Positions 29,744 through 41,300 are shown, numbered from the stretch's first letter. The stretch is 64,000 nt of DNA from Plumapathes pennacea (GCA_964036295.1 OZ038462.1:16497264-16561263); one strand, 5' to 3'. The notes: a model not told the origin generated them from the sequence alone. Translations and numbers: made by a program.

Positions 29744-31218
29744 CTAATAATGATAATGGACGATCTTGTGAAACTCATTTCGCAAATAACCAAAAAGCGG
29801 TCGTTTGTTTGGATTGCAATGAAGGCACTGAACTGACAATTCTTCAAGAGTCTTGTATGGGTATTGTTTACAAACGCGGGAAATCAGTAGACCAAATGAG
29901 TAAATATCACTTGGTGTCAATTGTTTGTGGGTACCACGAACAAGCTCTGGTGCAATGTGCTGATGGTATTTTCAGTACTTATCGTTTTCCTTGGGTGTTA
30001 TACATCTTTGCTTCCGCCACATTTACAGCCTTTCCAAAATCAACAATGAATGGGAAAAAAATATCACTGATCTTTGAAATGATTATATTATCTCCCTTGA
30101 TATTGTGTAGAATTTGTTTTGAATGAATGAAAGAAAGTGCATCTGCACATTTAAAAAGGACATTCATGTAATCTTTAACATTGGAAATAATACAAGATAG
30201 GATAGCTTGGCTGAATGTAACACACTTTCCATCAACACCATGGAATTGTGTAACCAGCAAGTATGGTTTAGCTTCAGTACATATTCCAAACAACAAAGGT
30301 AAACCTGGAAATTGAGATGAAAGTAAAAGTTTAGAATGAATTTCAGAATTAGGAATATATGGTACTGGGTCTGCAAAGTTCAAAATACAGGAGGTACCAG
30401 TTAACTTCTATTACCTGGGTGGTCCAAATCAGCTAAAAAGGAGACCTCCTTTTCCACAGAAGAAACAGAAACTTTATCTGTGTAGTGTTTGACTGCAACC
30501 GTGATACCCCTGTACTCCTGCTTAATGCATGTTCCAAATACACCTTTGCCAAGATAACTGTTGTCAGTTCCTTTTAGGGGTTCAAGGTTCTTTCGGAGAA
30601 GTTGTTTTATGCTGTTATGAGACAAATTCAACAAGGCTGTTACTGTACAGTGTTAGTGTGATTACATCACTATATTTTACATACCGCACAAGGGATTAAA
30701 TTATAATCAAAGGGATTAAATGAATTTACAATACAATTTTTTATTCAACTGTTTTCTTATTCGTGATTTGAAAGACCTGTATTACTTTATTAAATCCAAA
30801 AATGGCAGCCCCTCTAATTAAGTCCCTGCCCCTATAATGGGATACGTAGATCAAACTTTTAACCTTCTCTTTTTTGGTACATTTCTTTCATGTCTCCACA
30901 TTTTCCAGAAGTAGAGACCCTTGCTTCTTTCCTCATCTTTCTTGTGCTGAAGTTGGTCTAATTCTTGTTGGAACGATTCCCTTTTTCTCGAATTCGCTTA
31001 GAGCACATTTTCTCTACCCTCCGATTCTGCCTGGCTTTTTTGGAGAGTGCCTTCAGATCTTGCTTTCTTTTCATATTTCGCTTTAAGCGCTTTTTGCGAA
31101 GTTCCTCTGCTGTATTCTTGCGATTATTTCGAGTTTGCGACATCTGTTCTTCTCTTTGCCAAATGTCAGCAAGTGGAGCATTCGCACAATCTGTCATTTC
31201 GAAATGAGACATTTCCAT
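29744..31218 (-). pseudogene. Coiled-coil protein kinase-like gene, three exons visible
   Basis: Exon 1 (about 31,218-30,870) encodes a Lys/Arg/Glu-rich coiled coil (RKKRLKRNMKRKQDLKAL) and, after a one-base break in an A run near 30,990, FQQELDQLQHKKDEE and YFWKMWRHER. Exon 2 (about 30,600-30,415) has YLGKGVFGTC (Gly loop), ITVAVKHY (Lys) and FLADLDHPG, ending at a GTAATA donor. Exon 3 (30,304-29,744) resumes GLPLLFGICTEAKPYLLV, then LSFIHSKQILHNIKGDN, IVDFGKA, HIAPELVRG, SDIYSFGLLIS and NPNKRP, ending with TAG at 29,744. The catalytic-loop Asp is missing (HN-IKGDN) while DFG, APE and the late Arg remain. A TAA at 29,979 and a shift after it break the C-lobe. Substrate unknown. Confidence 0.75.
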
Positions 31219-31726
31219 GACTAAACAAAGAAGAAGAAGGAGCTCGTCACCCCTCAAAAGCGTGCGCGATTAGTCGAAGTTGCCAGGAAGAAAGCAGTAT
31301 TCCTATTATGGACATGGGATCCATTTATGGTTGCACTCGCACATGCGCAGAGTGCAAGACATATCTGTTGCCCGGGAAACGAACTTTTGGCTTCTGTGTG
31401 CGAGAGGATAATGGAGACGCGAGGTAAGTCGTTGGCCAAGAAAACAAGGCGTTTTATTCACTATTTACATAAAATAACCATATGGAATGCAGGTGAAACG
31501 CTTCATGTAATTCATATAAACTTGTATACAGAAATGCTAAAATCGTCACGGTAGTTTAAAGTGACCAACAGTAGTCGAATACGATTTCATATAAATACTG
31601 TTAATGTACATTTACATACTGTAGTGAATTAAATATTATGCTTGCAAAATGTTGAATAGCTGTAAATATGTTTCGTATTTACTCGCGATCTTGCTCTATA
31701 AACTAACAAACAGAAAATGAATAAAG

Positions 31727-34014
31727 CTACTCCATGTTTATTTTCCAGGATTTTGAAAGTGCCTTTGCACACTTAATTCTTTTGATCAGTTGTTTGGCAT
31801 TTGCATCTGCCATCATGTCTGACCACAGTGGAGATTTGAAATCGTTATCGATGAAATACGATTTCTCCCACTCCTTCAATTCTTTCTCCAGAGCAGACTT
31901 CTGACTCAGAACTTTGGTTTGAACTAGAGCAAGGCTGTTCATAAAACGATCAAATAAATACTTGTCCTGAGTAGCAACTTTTACTTCGTTCTTCAGGCGA
32001 TCCAGCTGTTTGACTTGTGTTGTGTGTCCCAAGACTTCAGCCAGCATCTTACCAAGGCGAGTAAGGTAGGAATGTTCTGGAGTACTTGTCTGATCTGTTA
32101 TTACAGGGTCTGGTATGTCTGGCTGTAGAACCTGGCTAGGAACTTGGTCTGCAAGAAAATCTGGGGCCGGAACTGGGTCTTGGAGAATGTGTTGGCCTGG
32201 AACTATGTCTTGGAGAATGTGTGGGTCTGGAAATGGGTCTTGGAGAATGTGTGGGTCTGGAACTGGGTCTGGAAGAAAACCTGCTGGGTCTAGAACAGGA
32301 ATGTCTGGGTCTGGCACTGGGTCTGTGATGGTTACAGAAATTATCTGCTCTTCACATGATTCTTCTTCATTAAAATCAAGGTGATCACTCGCAGCTAGTG
32401 GAATGTTGTCATCATCACTGTTGTCATTCTGCTCTGGTGGCAACAGGAAACCAGTTGCAACCTTGGCGACTTTATCAGAGTCACCACTTTTATCAGGCAG
32501 GTACAGAAAGTGAGCCGGCAGGGGGATACCATTCTCAAGGCATAGGGACCAGCATTCCCCAATGTAGGCCTCTTCTTTGCTTGCAGTGCTTGATCGGAAG
32601 TGGTGAAGTGCTGGACCCTCTGGTCTGGTTGGAGGTTGGGACTTGGAATCATGAAATAGAACATTTTCACCATCAAAGTCCCACCACACACCAGGCCCTG
32701 GGACAAGGTAATCACTGATCTTCTCTAGATGGGCTTGCCATTCTCTTGGGTGTTGTTGTAGAAAGTAGGCTGGAACAAGAGTGTCTGGAAATTCAATTAG
32801 GCTCTGAGAAAGCTTGCTTATCTTACTGCTCTGTTCAGAAGAACGTGATCCCCCGTTTTCTTTCCGCAAAGCTTCCTTGGGCTGCAGCCTGATTAAAATG
32901 TTACCTATGATGTGACCAGGATGATTTGATGATGTAGACTTTGTGATTCCTTTGACAGAATTGAATGCCCGCTCTTCATCTTCTGCACTCATCGCTGTGC
33001 CTGACATGATCCGAAGCTGTGATGGTGCATGACTAATTAGGCCATGGAAATGCTTTCCATACAGTTTCCGGCATGTCAGTGTTTTTGGCTGTTGTCCCAA
33101 AATTTCATTGCAGAGCATGGCATGGCAGAAGCTTAACTTATGATATCTAAGGATTAGGCGTGGTGACCTCTTCCTTTCATCTGTATACAGAATCTCCTGC
33201 ATTTCAACAAGTGTGTTTAATAACTGCTGCACCTTAAATGGAGCTTTTTGTCTCAACTGGGAAGATGCAACAATTATTGAACACCGATGGTCAAATGCTC
33301 TTTTTTTGTCCTTGTCTTCTAAAGTCAGCTTTACAGCTTCTTGAAGTAGTGCTGCTCCTTGTTCAGGGATGTGTTGAGGAAGTTCCTGTAACAAATTCCC
33401 AATGTGTCCAGCCAGGTCGTGCATGGGCTCACATGGTAGAACTTCATAATCCTCTAAATTGAAGGTTTCAAGAGGAGCATCGGGGTTTAGAAACAGCAAG
33501 GCTGGTACTCGGATCTTCACTCTCAGATGATTTGTGAGTGCTTGTTGTAGGTCAGGCTTGAGCTCACCTTGTGCCACTAATTCTCTTGCTGCCACTTCTT
33601 TCTCCAGGTCAACCTTCAGCATTTTTTCAAAGGGCTTGGGGTGCATTGCCATGGAGAGTTTCCTTCCAATAGGGCCACGGAGGACTGACTGCTGCCGTTC
33701 ATGGTATGTAACCACCTTGCATCTTGTGACATGGTCCAGTTCGTAGACCCGGTTAGCATGCACAGAACAACCAGTACAGTAAAAGTTCCCTCCCCTTTGC
33801 TGTCCACATTCTAGCTCAACTGCAGGGCCATCACCCTTACAGAAACGCATTTTATCATGAATGTGAACACCAGAGGGAAGTTCAAGTGAGTGCCTCAGTT
33901 TCCTCAGACAATCACACCGGGTTTCTGTGTATGCTAACTGGTCAATGTCTGCATCTCCACACCTATAAAATAATGTAAATATATCTGTGACTGAATTGAA
34001 CCAATAATAATAAC

Positions 34015-34075
<61 letters not shown>

Positions 34076-34076
34076 G

Positions 34077-34121
<45 letters not shown>

Positions 34122-35490
34122 ATTGCAATTCATTCAGATTCACATTCTCTAGTACATAAGACATTTTCACAGATGTGAAACATTGCCTTACATTCTTTAG
34201 ATTCCAGCAGTATTATTATTATTGGTTCCAAATGTGAGCTTAAACCCTTTTCTTTATGATTTATATACATTGTGTGCACCTTCTCCTATGCACATGTGCA
34301 TACCTTGCAATGATGTACACTTCTGGTTGTTCAACAGCAGCCTGAATGTCAACATCTTTTCCAGTTCTTTCTTTATACTCATCTTCTGTAAGGTGGAATG
34401 CAGGGTCGTACAAAACTGTGACCATGAACAGTAAATGGCCATGGTTTGCCACAGTTGAGTGGTCATGCCAAATGATTAGGTGCCTTGTTCTCTCCAGTTT
34501 CTTCAGCTTGTTTCTCATGACTGTAAGTACCTCGCTGTCGTCAAACTCATTTAGGTCTTGCAATCGTGCTGCAACCTCCAGCCTTGGCATTTTATCATAG
34601 TGCTGATCAGGGTGGCTCCGGATGAATTCAGATTGATTTCTGAGCATTCTTTTTTCTAACCTCTTCTAAAGGCCTTTTTCTTCCTTCTGCTGTGACTTCA
34701 ATTTGTTTTATGCTTTTGTCTTTGTCCAGAATCAACTTCTTAAATTTCTTGGGAACAATGAGGTCTCCAACAGAAAATTCACCAGCAGTGATCTTTAGTT
34801 TCACCATTGACTTGATGCTGGCATTACTCTCCTGTGTAGGTACTGTTATCTCACCTGAAGTAAAAAAAATTAAGTCATAATCATCACACTGTATTGCATG
34901 TAAATGAATTAACAGTTCAATAAACGGTTATACACACAGATAGTTATGTGGTTATTGTTTTTGGTTCCATTTGAACTAACACTGTATGGCATTCATGTGC
35001 ATATTCTGGAAAATGATGAATTTTTGTTGTCAGTAACTGAAGACTGCATACACTGTAACACTGGAGGTGCTATTTAATTTACCTCCTGCTCCTCGAAGCT
35101 TCTTTCTCCTAGCTCGGCGCTCTCCACCAATGTTGTGTTGGTCTCTTAAACTGGTGAATGTTTACCCCTTGACTAATTAGCCAGTTTTGAACCATTTGTC
35201 CTCCATTCTTTGCCAGTTCACCTTTCTTGTTTTTCACTTGGTATTTTTTAGCCAACTCTGACCAGTTGATAATGGTGCCAGCAGGGTATCCTTCTACCTC
35301 CAACTTCAAATCTTCTTTGCCAGATAGTTTCTCCAGGTTCCCACTGATTTTGCTCCTTTTGCTTTCCCTCCCTCACTTCCATCAGATATGCATCTCGTCT
35401 TTCCTTTGCTTCTTGCCTGCTTTCAAAGCTGGATGCCAGTCTTTCTCTTTGCCTACAAGCATAGGATTGGCGATTGCAATCATTGTCCAT
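31727..35490 (-). CDS. Large uncharacterised cnidarian-type protein, three exons
   Basis: Exon 1 (35,490-35,083) starts MDNDCNRQSYACRQRERLAS and has GYPAGTIINWSELAKKYQVK. Exon 2 (34,854-34,304) reads GEITVPTQES, VGDLIVPKKFKKLIL, HLIIWHDHSTVANHGH, VEQPEVYIIAR. Exon 3 (33,962-31,727) reads CGDADIDQLAYTETRCDC, CEPMHDLAGHIGNLLQELPQ, HFHGLISHAPSQLRIMSG, HPGHIIGNILIRLQ and GVWWDF. Both introns have GT-AG ends and matching phases (1, then 2), and the last exon is open for 745 codons. Exon 1 has a shift near 35,345, and exon 2 one extra A near 34,650. Length is about 1,060 residues. The family is common in coral annotations without a known role; a transposase-like origin is possible but I cannot show catalytic residues. 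A 10-residue Pro/Asp repeat lies at about residues 860-920. Confidence 0.8.
32104..32330 (-). repeat. 30-bp coding tandem repeat
   Basis: Encodes DPVPDPHILQ, DPFPDPHILQ, DIVPGQHILQ and further diverged units, about seven in all, inside exon 3 of the large gene. The frame is kept because the unit is a multiple of three. Confidence 0.9.
34002..34125. repeat. (AAT)n / (ATT)n microsatellite
   Basis: About 95 bp of AAT units turns into ATT units at about 34,099, giving a self-complementary centre. It lies in intron 2 of the large gene. Confidence 0.95.
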
Positions 35491-35647
35491 AACAAACACT
35501 GCAGCTTATCCAAAACTTTATGAAAGCTTCAGAAGAAATTAGTGCATTGTTTATAATATGATTTCCTAATTGAATCAGTACCTCCTGTTGAACAAATTCT
35601 ATTTACTCATCCTTGCATTTAATACGTTAACAAAGATTCTGACTTAC

Positions 35648-38477
35648 TGATGACTGTTTGACAGATTGGGAGCTTATTAAAGCACTTTTTCCCCTTCTTC
35701 CCCTTAAAGCTGAACTGGGACCACAAGCTGTTGTTCCCCAGCTTTCTCATCATCTTCCTTACGGAATCCCCTGGGTTGTGTCCTCCAAGGGCAGACAGAT
35801 AGTTTACCTGCACAATATTGTACAAAACATAATTACATAATTTGCTACTATACAAACAGAAAATTCATAATGTGCTTGTAAAAATATTCAGTTTTAATCA
35901 TGAAGTTCAATTATTCTGTTTGCTATCACTGATTCAGATTTACAAATCATTCAGAAATTGTGACAGTTGTTAGATAAAGCTTTTCTATTTTCTTAACCCT
36001 TTCACTCCGAAGAGTGATTAACTTCTATTTTTCTCCTTCAGTTTCTCACCAGAAATACATCATATAGTAAGGAGAACTTGGCTTTTGATACCTTGCTTAG
36101 ATGAAAGCTGATTAAACTAACAATTCTCACTACATCACTCTTACACCTCTACAAAAGTTGGGAGAATCTGCCTTTTGAACTGTTAATCCTTTTTACAAGA
36201 AACCTTGATTGATTTGTAAATACACTAGCTTGTATGTTTCCTTAAAATTTAGTAGTTTAATAGACGAACTGCCACCCATATGCTAAGTAAATGTAACCAC
36301 TAGTCAACAATCATACAAAACAAACATGCATCATTTATTCAAAGTATACATCAAAGTTTATAACTTTATATTTATAAAACACCATTTCTTTTCGGAAATC
36401 TGGCGATTCTCTGAGTTGCAAATCAAGAGACTCCAAGCCCTGCAGGGAATCTATAGGTTCAGGCAGGACGTCCATGAGATCTTCATCGTCCGCTCTCTTC
36501 GCTGCGCTAACAGCCTTTCTTAATAAGGACAACTGCTCCTGCTGGTTTTCGATTATTATGTTGAGCTTTGTCAGCACACTTGTCTGAAAACCTACCAAGA
36601 AATGAGGGGTTTGAAATTACGATTAGTTTGGGTAATTATTCTTTAATAACATCAAAACTTTTTTCGCCTGGGATTCGCTATGAATATACAGTAGACATGA
36701 CATGCCACACACAGCACAACGATTTTGGAACGATGTCGATTAGCCATTTGTCCTCGATCAATGTACGAATGTGAACATAAACGACATAAGTATAAAGGGA
36801 AAGAACAATATTTTACTTATGCCGATCTATATCGATCTAAATGCGTCCAGGCAAGGTATGGGCGAATTGTAGGGAAAGCAAGTTAGTGTAATGCATGGAA
36901 GGAACATGAAACGGTCAACTTCTTTCTATAAAACACCGCTGAACTTAGCTTTTGGGACTTGTAGATGTCTTCCTTTGTACATCCAACCGAGACTTTCAAA
37001 CCATCGACAAACTGTTTCACAATATCGAGAATCGAATGCTACCCTCAACTGTAAACGCGCGCCACTTTCAGCAGATACAACGGTCGTTTTTGATTTTAGA
37101 TTACGTATAGCTGATTTAATGGCTCTCATTGGCTCAAACGCACAAGTGAAAACATGTGACAAGTACCCAGGCCCATCCGAGAACTTCCTTTCGGCAACGA
37201 AACATGTCTCGTGCTTGGCTTCGTAATAGTGTAGCTGTGGAATTTTGTCTGACATTTTTGTTCAGCTGTAAATAGGGATTCTAAACTACTTCGACGCTAC
37301 GCACTTGCATCTATTTTGGATGGAATCGGAAGAACGTGTGGTTGCTGGACGTTCAAAACCTCACCAGATCAGTTTCGAGGTAGGTAAATTTTATCATATA
37401 TTCCGATGTTCGGTTTATTATAAATGTTTTAAATGTATGGTTATACATGCATGTACTTACTCGACTCGCTATTGTCGGATCGAGGTGTTGATGTTGCTAC
37501 TGTCAGGGTTCTGGTTTGCGGTGTGAATGCATGGTCACGAGCATTTTTGCTAGACGTACTCGACACTCTCCTTGGGGTACCAAGAAATTCACCTGCATGG
37601 GATCGATATAAATTACACGCGTCCCGTCTTGAGCACTGCATGTACTGTATTGTGATACAGAAAACTTGATACAATAGACTGAAGTGTGGCTGTGCATGTG
37701 TATGCGAAAAACGTGTTTCTGGTTGATTCTAAGTATATGTACTGTACATGAATCATGTAAACACAATGCAGGCTAGTAAAAGCTATATATATAAACTACT
37801 ACCTCATATCTTTTTAACGCTCAAGAAGATTTCCATTGTTAGTTTCAATTACAGTGCAGCCCATTAAGGTTCTAGAAGAGGATTTGTTACACCTGCAAAA
37901 GTTACTTAACCACCTCGCTTTGATTTGCATGACTGTAATACTTGCTGTGCCACATTGATTGTTTACACTAATATTGTACGAGAGTTCCGCTAGTTTATAA
38001 TACCCTTGTAACAGAAACATAAATGTTTTTTTAATCTTGCATTGCTGTTAGTAAACTTATTAAACATAAAATGAGGTATCCTCACCAGTGGAGAAATTTG
38101 GAGGCTGTGGAAGTGTCATTGGTACTTGGGGTAGCCTTTTTGGGGCTGGTCAAGTCTCTTTCATCTGTAATTATAATCCAGTCACAAATTACATGTACAA
38201 AAAAACGCAGTAAATAATTTTAAGAAAGATAGTCTTCATTTCAAATCTGTGATTGAAACATTTTTAATGTAATACAGGCTGTATTAATTTTAAAACTATG
38301 TTACCTGTCAAAGTGATATATTGTATAACATACCATCGGCTGAGTCTTGCTCAGTTTGTGAGGACTGAAGATAACGACTTGGTGTTTTCCTCTTCCTGCT
38401 TAAATCCTCATTTGAGGAATCCAAATTGGAAGTTTCCTCTGCCCTCCTTGAGTATTCAAGGGCTTTGGAATAAGAAT
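35648..38477 (-). CDS. DUF4806-domain protein gene, five exons visible
   Basis: Exons read on minus: A 38,477-38,334 (YSKALEYSRRAEETSNLDSS, RKRKTPSRYLQSS); B 38,164-38,086 (DERDLTSPKKATPSTNDTS); C 37,592-37,461 (GEFLGTPRRVSSTSSKNARD, Ser/Thr-rich); D 36,591-36,383 (SFQTSVLTKLNIIIENQQEQ, LSLLRKAVSAAK, LPEPIDSLQGLESLDLQL, DFRKEM); E 35,807-35,648 (VNYLSALGGHNPGDSVRKMM, NNSLWSQFSFKGKKGKK, LPICQTVI). D+E form a DUF4806 domain, a C-terminal module of unknown function. All junctions are GT-AG. A, C and D join in phase 1; B enters in phase 1 but leaves in phase 2, so B may be skipped or damaged. The N-terminus upstream of A is missing, replaced by the transposase at 38.5-40.1 kb. The Lys/Arg run in A suggests nuclear location. 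Confidence 0.7.
35993..36190 (+). repeat. Dispersed repeat, copy 2
   Basis: Begins TTAACCCTTTCACTCCGAAG and continues with TTTCTCACCAGAAATACATC, GAGAACTTGGCTTTTGATAC and CTTGCT. It shares ordered words with 28,408-28,525. I recall this start word from coral transcripts; it lies in the DUF4806 intron between exons D and E. Confidence 0.6.
36926..37255 (-). CDS. Uncharacterised ORF starting MSDKIPQLHYYEAKHETCF
   Basis: From ATG at 37,255 an uninterrupted 109-codon frame reads HETCFVAERKFSDGPGYLSH, VFTCAFEPMRAIKSAIRNLK and LQLRVAFDSRYCETVCRWFE, SLGWMYKGRHLQVPKAKF, then a stop. The even mix of hydrophobic and charged residues and the Cys pattern look like a folded protein. It sits inside the intron between exons C and D of the DUF4806 gene, on the same strand. 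A possible donor (GCG-GTGTTT) lies near its 3' end. It may be the first exon of the large gene at 31.7-35.5 kb or an independent gene. I do not recognise a domain. Confidence 0.5.
   Translation of the reverse strand: MSDKIPQLHYYEAKHETCFVAERKFSDGPGYLSHVFTCAFEPMRAIKSAIRNLKSKTTVVSAESGARLQLRVAFDSRYCETVCRWFESLGWMYKGRHLQVPKAKFSGVL
37256..37319. promoter_or_regulatory. Candidate bidirectional promoter
   Basis: Only 64 bp separate the minus-strand ATG (37,255) from a plus-strand ATG (37,320) whose exon ends in a good donor. There is no TATA box; the segment is mildly GC-richer than its flanks. Inference only. Confidence 0.3.
37320..37379 (+). CDS. Possible short first exon of a plus-strand gene
   Basis: ATG at 37,320 opens MESEERVVAGRSKPHQISFE and stops exactly at a GAG-GTAGGT donor (37,380). 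No second exon is identified downstream on the plus strand, so this could be chance. It would be divergent from the minus-strand ORF at 37,255. Confidence 0.3.
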
Positions 38478-38514
38478 CTGCAGTGCTTGTTTGTTGTCTA
38501 ATTCACTTAGTCTT

Positions 38515-40054
38515 TTAACTATTTGTGCAATAGGGTTTTTGCCTGATCGTACAAGTCTTTAACTGCTGCATGTAATTTTCAAATGGAAATGCACCACATT
38601 TGTCTAAGCTACCATGTTCCTCTGCATCTGCAGCCAAATGAATCATGGTATGAACATTGTATACAAGAAATTCAATGCCATACAAGGTGCGAGCTTGGTT
38701 CACAAAGTAAACCAACAACTCGTGTGCATAATTCCTGTGGACTACAACAGTCCTGGGGCAGATAAGAATAGATATAGCTATGCTTAGAGCCATGAAATGT
38801 TCATACATGGGTTCTGGTAGAATACCTTGCAACACAATTTTTCCAGTGTACAATAAGAATTGCCTAAACTCTGTGGCTTTCCATCTATCTACCTCATGTA
38901 GGCCCCTTGGTTTGCGTGCAAAGCTGTTGGGAATAGATGCTTTCATTTGAACCAGTTTATCACTGATCTGACGAATCTGGCCTGCAGACATTCTCACTTC
39001 TCTGTCACCTCTCATCCATGTAAGGATTAATTTCTTCATTACACCAAGACAACTCTGGTGCATGTAATCAATTGGAAATGTTTTTACCATATCAATATAT
39101 AGGTATATATCCACATTTTGTACATCTTGGAATGTTATTCTGCCTTGCCAAAAACCTTGTTGGGTACACTTGTCACAACCATAATAGCCAGAGTACTGCT
39201 TGATTGATTTCACTAAAGCTTTGGCTGGAGCATCACATGTAACACACCTGAGTGCAATTCTAATTGTTTTTTCTCCATCATTCATGCCATGATTGAGCAT
39301 GTGGCTCAAGTCTCTTATTGTGTCTTGTAAGAAGTCTAAATTTGATGGTTTAGACACTCCAAAAGTTAGAGCCACTGGGAAAACTATAATTGGCTCCACA
39401 TTTACTATTGCACATAAAATTGGCCATAAACCTTTGCTTGAGCTTTTGAAGAGGGGTACACCATTGATGTTTAGTGAAATTTGAATGACATCCACATTTT
39501 CTCTTATTTCTAAAGGATATTTCCTGAAGTTCTTCAACAATACATCATTTAGTCCAAAGTAAACGTATTCCATCCCAGATTTGATTTGCGTTGGTATCTC
39601 TCTGACTGTATTTAGCAATGAGCGAGCAGTGACTGGTAAATAAGGGTGCCCGGATCTCTTTTTAAAAAAGCCTCAGGAGGCCATCCACTGCATTGTGTTT
39701 CACTTGGAACTCGTTTACCCAATTTGCCAAACCATTTTTCAACGATTCATCCTGTAGGTTTTCTGATTCATTACTAGAGACTGATGATAAGGGGGAAACA
39801 TCTCTTTTTAAAGTCCTGGCACCTTCAGAATTGCTCCCACTCTGGCTTTCAGAATCAGATGCGTTTAGTAGGCTGCCATCAAAACTTCTATTGTCTGCTT
39901 CAGATTCCGAACCCACTGGGCCCGGAGAGCTGGTATCTTCAACCAGTGACTCACTATCATTACTGTCACTGTTACACGCATCATTTCCCATGCGATTTAA
40001 TGACCGATTGGCAGCTTCCCATTTTCGCTTGTATCGTAGATGGCTTGCCTTCAT
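38515..40054 (-). pseudogene. TNP2/CACTA-like transposase-domain protein
   Basis: ATG at 40,054 starts a Ser/Glu-rich N-terminus (ASHLRYKRKWEAANRSLNRM). The core reads FLQDTIRDLSHMLNHGMNDG, IRIALRCVTCDAPAKALV, SGYYGCDKCTQQG, FPIDYMHQSCLGVMKKLILT, KATEFRQFLLYTGKIVLQGI, FLVYNVHTMIHLAADAEEHG and FPFENYMQQLK. CDAPAK, C--CT--G, DYMH and YNVH--IHL are hallmarks of a transposase-domain family related to CACTA Tnp2. An extra base in the run at 39,664-39,669 shifts the frame between residues ~130 and ~146. A second shift near 38,530 displaces a NPIAQIVKRLSEL tail. It lies directly upstream of the DUF4806 gene on the same strand, so the two may form one element. No CACTA ends were found. Confidence 0.75.
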
Positions 40055-40332
40055 GTTACCAGTCTGTAACTTTTATGAATGAAAAAGTAATTCATGGAGC
40101 ACTTAAACTGGCCATTACAACCCTCACAGTGACACAGACAGGTGTGCACAAACTATATATACTTATTTTATTGTAAGAACATAAGTATTCCCAACAAATT
40201 GCTGTGTACATATTATATATAATTTGGTACATTGCATATTATTTTACATTGAAAGTGATCAGTGAATTTAACTGGTTGTATCATAAAATTAATATCTCAC
40301 TGTCCAACACTTTAATTTATATTTATTTATAG

Positions 40333-40800
40333 AAAACTCCTGGCCTTTGTCATGATACCAGTAGTTCAAAAGGAGCTGGATGTTTTGAGAGAAACAGTGT
40401 GGAACACACACAGGATTCGAGCCCAGAAGAACACCATTCTGCCAGATGGTATACCAAACCACATTCATAGTTTTCCTGAGCAGTATGGCCTGGAAGATTG
40501 TGGTAGGTTATGATTTCCTGAGGAACATAAAATTTGGAAGTTGTAAAATAATTAACTCCAATAGTTGAAATCACTTGCCAATTGTGTTTCCTTCTTTCAA
40601 ATTAAACAGGCTTTCCAGTAACTGAAGAACAACTTTAAGAGACTGCTCTGCATTCTGGTGATTTTGATGTGAGCGATGATTTTCTCATGTCGAAAATCAG
40701 ACAAGAATGTGAGCGAATAGTGGACACAGACCATTTGAAACCTGCTGGAGGCATTTATTTACCTAAAAATAACTTTGAACAGGAAATTCAATACTTTTAA
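40333..40800 (+). pseudogene. Integrase-core gene family, C-terminal two exons
   Basis: Exon 1 (40,333-40,502) reads LLAFVMIPVVQKELDVLRET, VWNTHRIRAQKNTILPDGIP and HIHSFPEQYGLED. Exon 2 (40,610-40,800) reads GFPVTEEQL, a TAA at 40,636-40,638, then ETALHSGDFDVSDDFL and YLPKNNFEQEIQYF. The GTAGGT...AACAG intron of 107 bp joins them in phase (GAT TGT G|GC TTT). WN-HRIR-QKN and P-G-P are the C-terminal signature of the same family as at 17.3-20.5 kb. The upstream core is missing, replaced by the TNP2-like gene on the opposite strand. Only one stop spoils it. Confidence 0.65.
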
Positions 40801-41248
40801 ACACATTGTTAGATCAAATTTCTTTTTTTCACCATTTCAATATCAACGTATGTCATTCAAAATGGTTATGGTAGAACATGCCAACAACACCATTTAACTG
40901 GAACAATACGAGAGTTCAACTTCAACTGAAACACTTATAACCTAGCTAACCAAATGCAATGCACTAGTTATACCATTCATTACTAAAGGTTTTGCTTGAA
41001 AAGGATCATTGTTGTTTATCGTTCACTGTGGCATATAACAATGACTTACCAAATACTGTGACCTTACATTGGTGAAAGCCCAAGCATAGCACAAAAGGCA
41101 TTACATTTGTGGTTCCTGAGAAAGTTTGAAATTGCCAATTCTGAAAGATTTCCAGTACAGTAAAGGACCTCTCTATCAGTGTCCATTAAATCTGTAGATG
41201 TAATTTCAGGGTCAAATAAATCATACTTATTTTCCTGAATGGCAACCA

Positions 41249-41300
41249 ACAATCCTAGTCAAAAGTCATGGGACACTTGGCCTTTTATCTAAAAATTTTC
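41249..41300. mobile_element. Remnant end of the Tc1/mariner-like MITE
   Basis: CAATCCTAGTCAAAAGTCAT, GGGACACTTGGCC and TTTTATCTAAAAATTTTC are the inverse of the right end of the MITE copies at 23.6 and 25.6 kb. Only about 52 bp remain; no second end is found. Confidence 0.75.

Noticed and set aside
29677..30126. 149-codon plus-strand ORF
   Set aside because: It is the antisense of the kinase C-lobe, which shows HIAPELVRG and SDIYSFGLL on the minus strand.
32115..32384. 89-codon Gly/Ser/Trp-rich plus-strand ORF
   Set aside because: Antisense of the 30-bp coding repeat of the large minus-strand gene.
33934..34170. ORF rich in Ile and Asn
   Set aside because: Translation of the (AAT)n/(ATT)n microsatellite; no other support.
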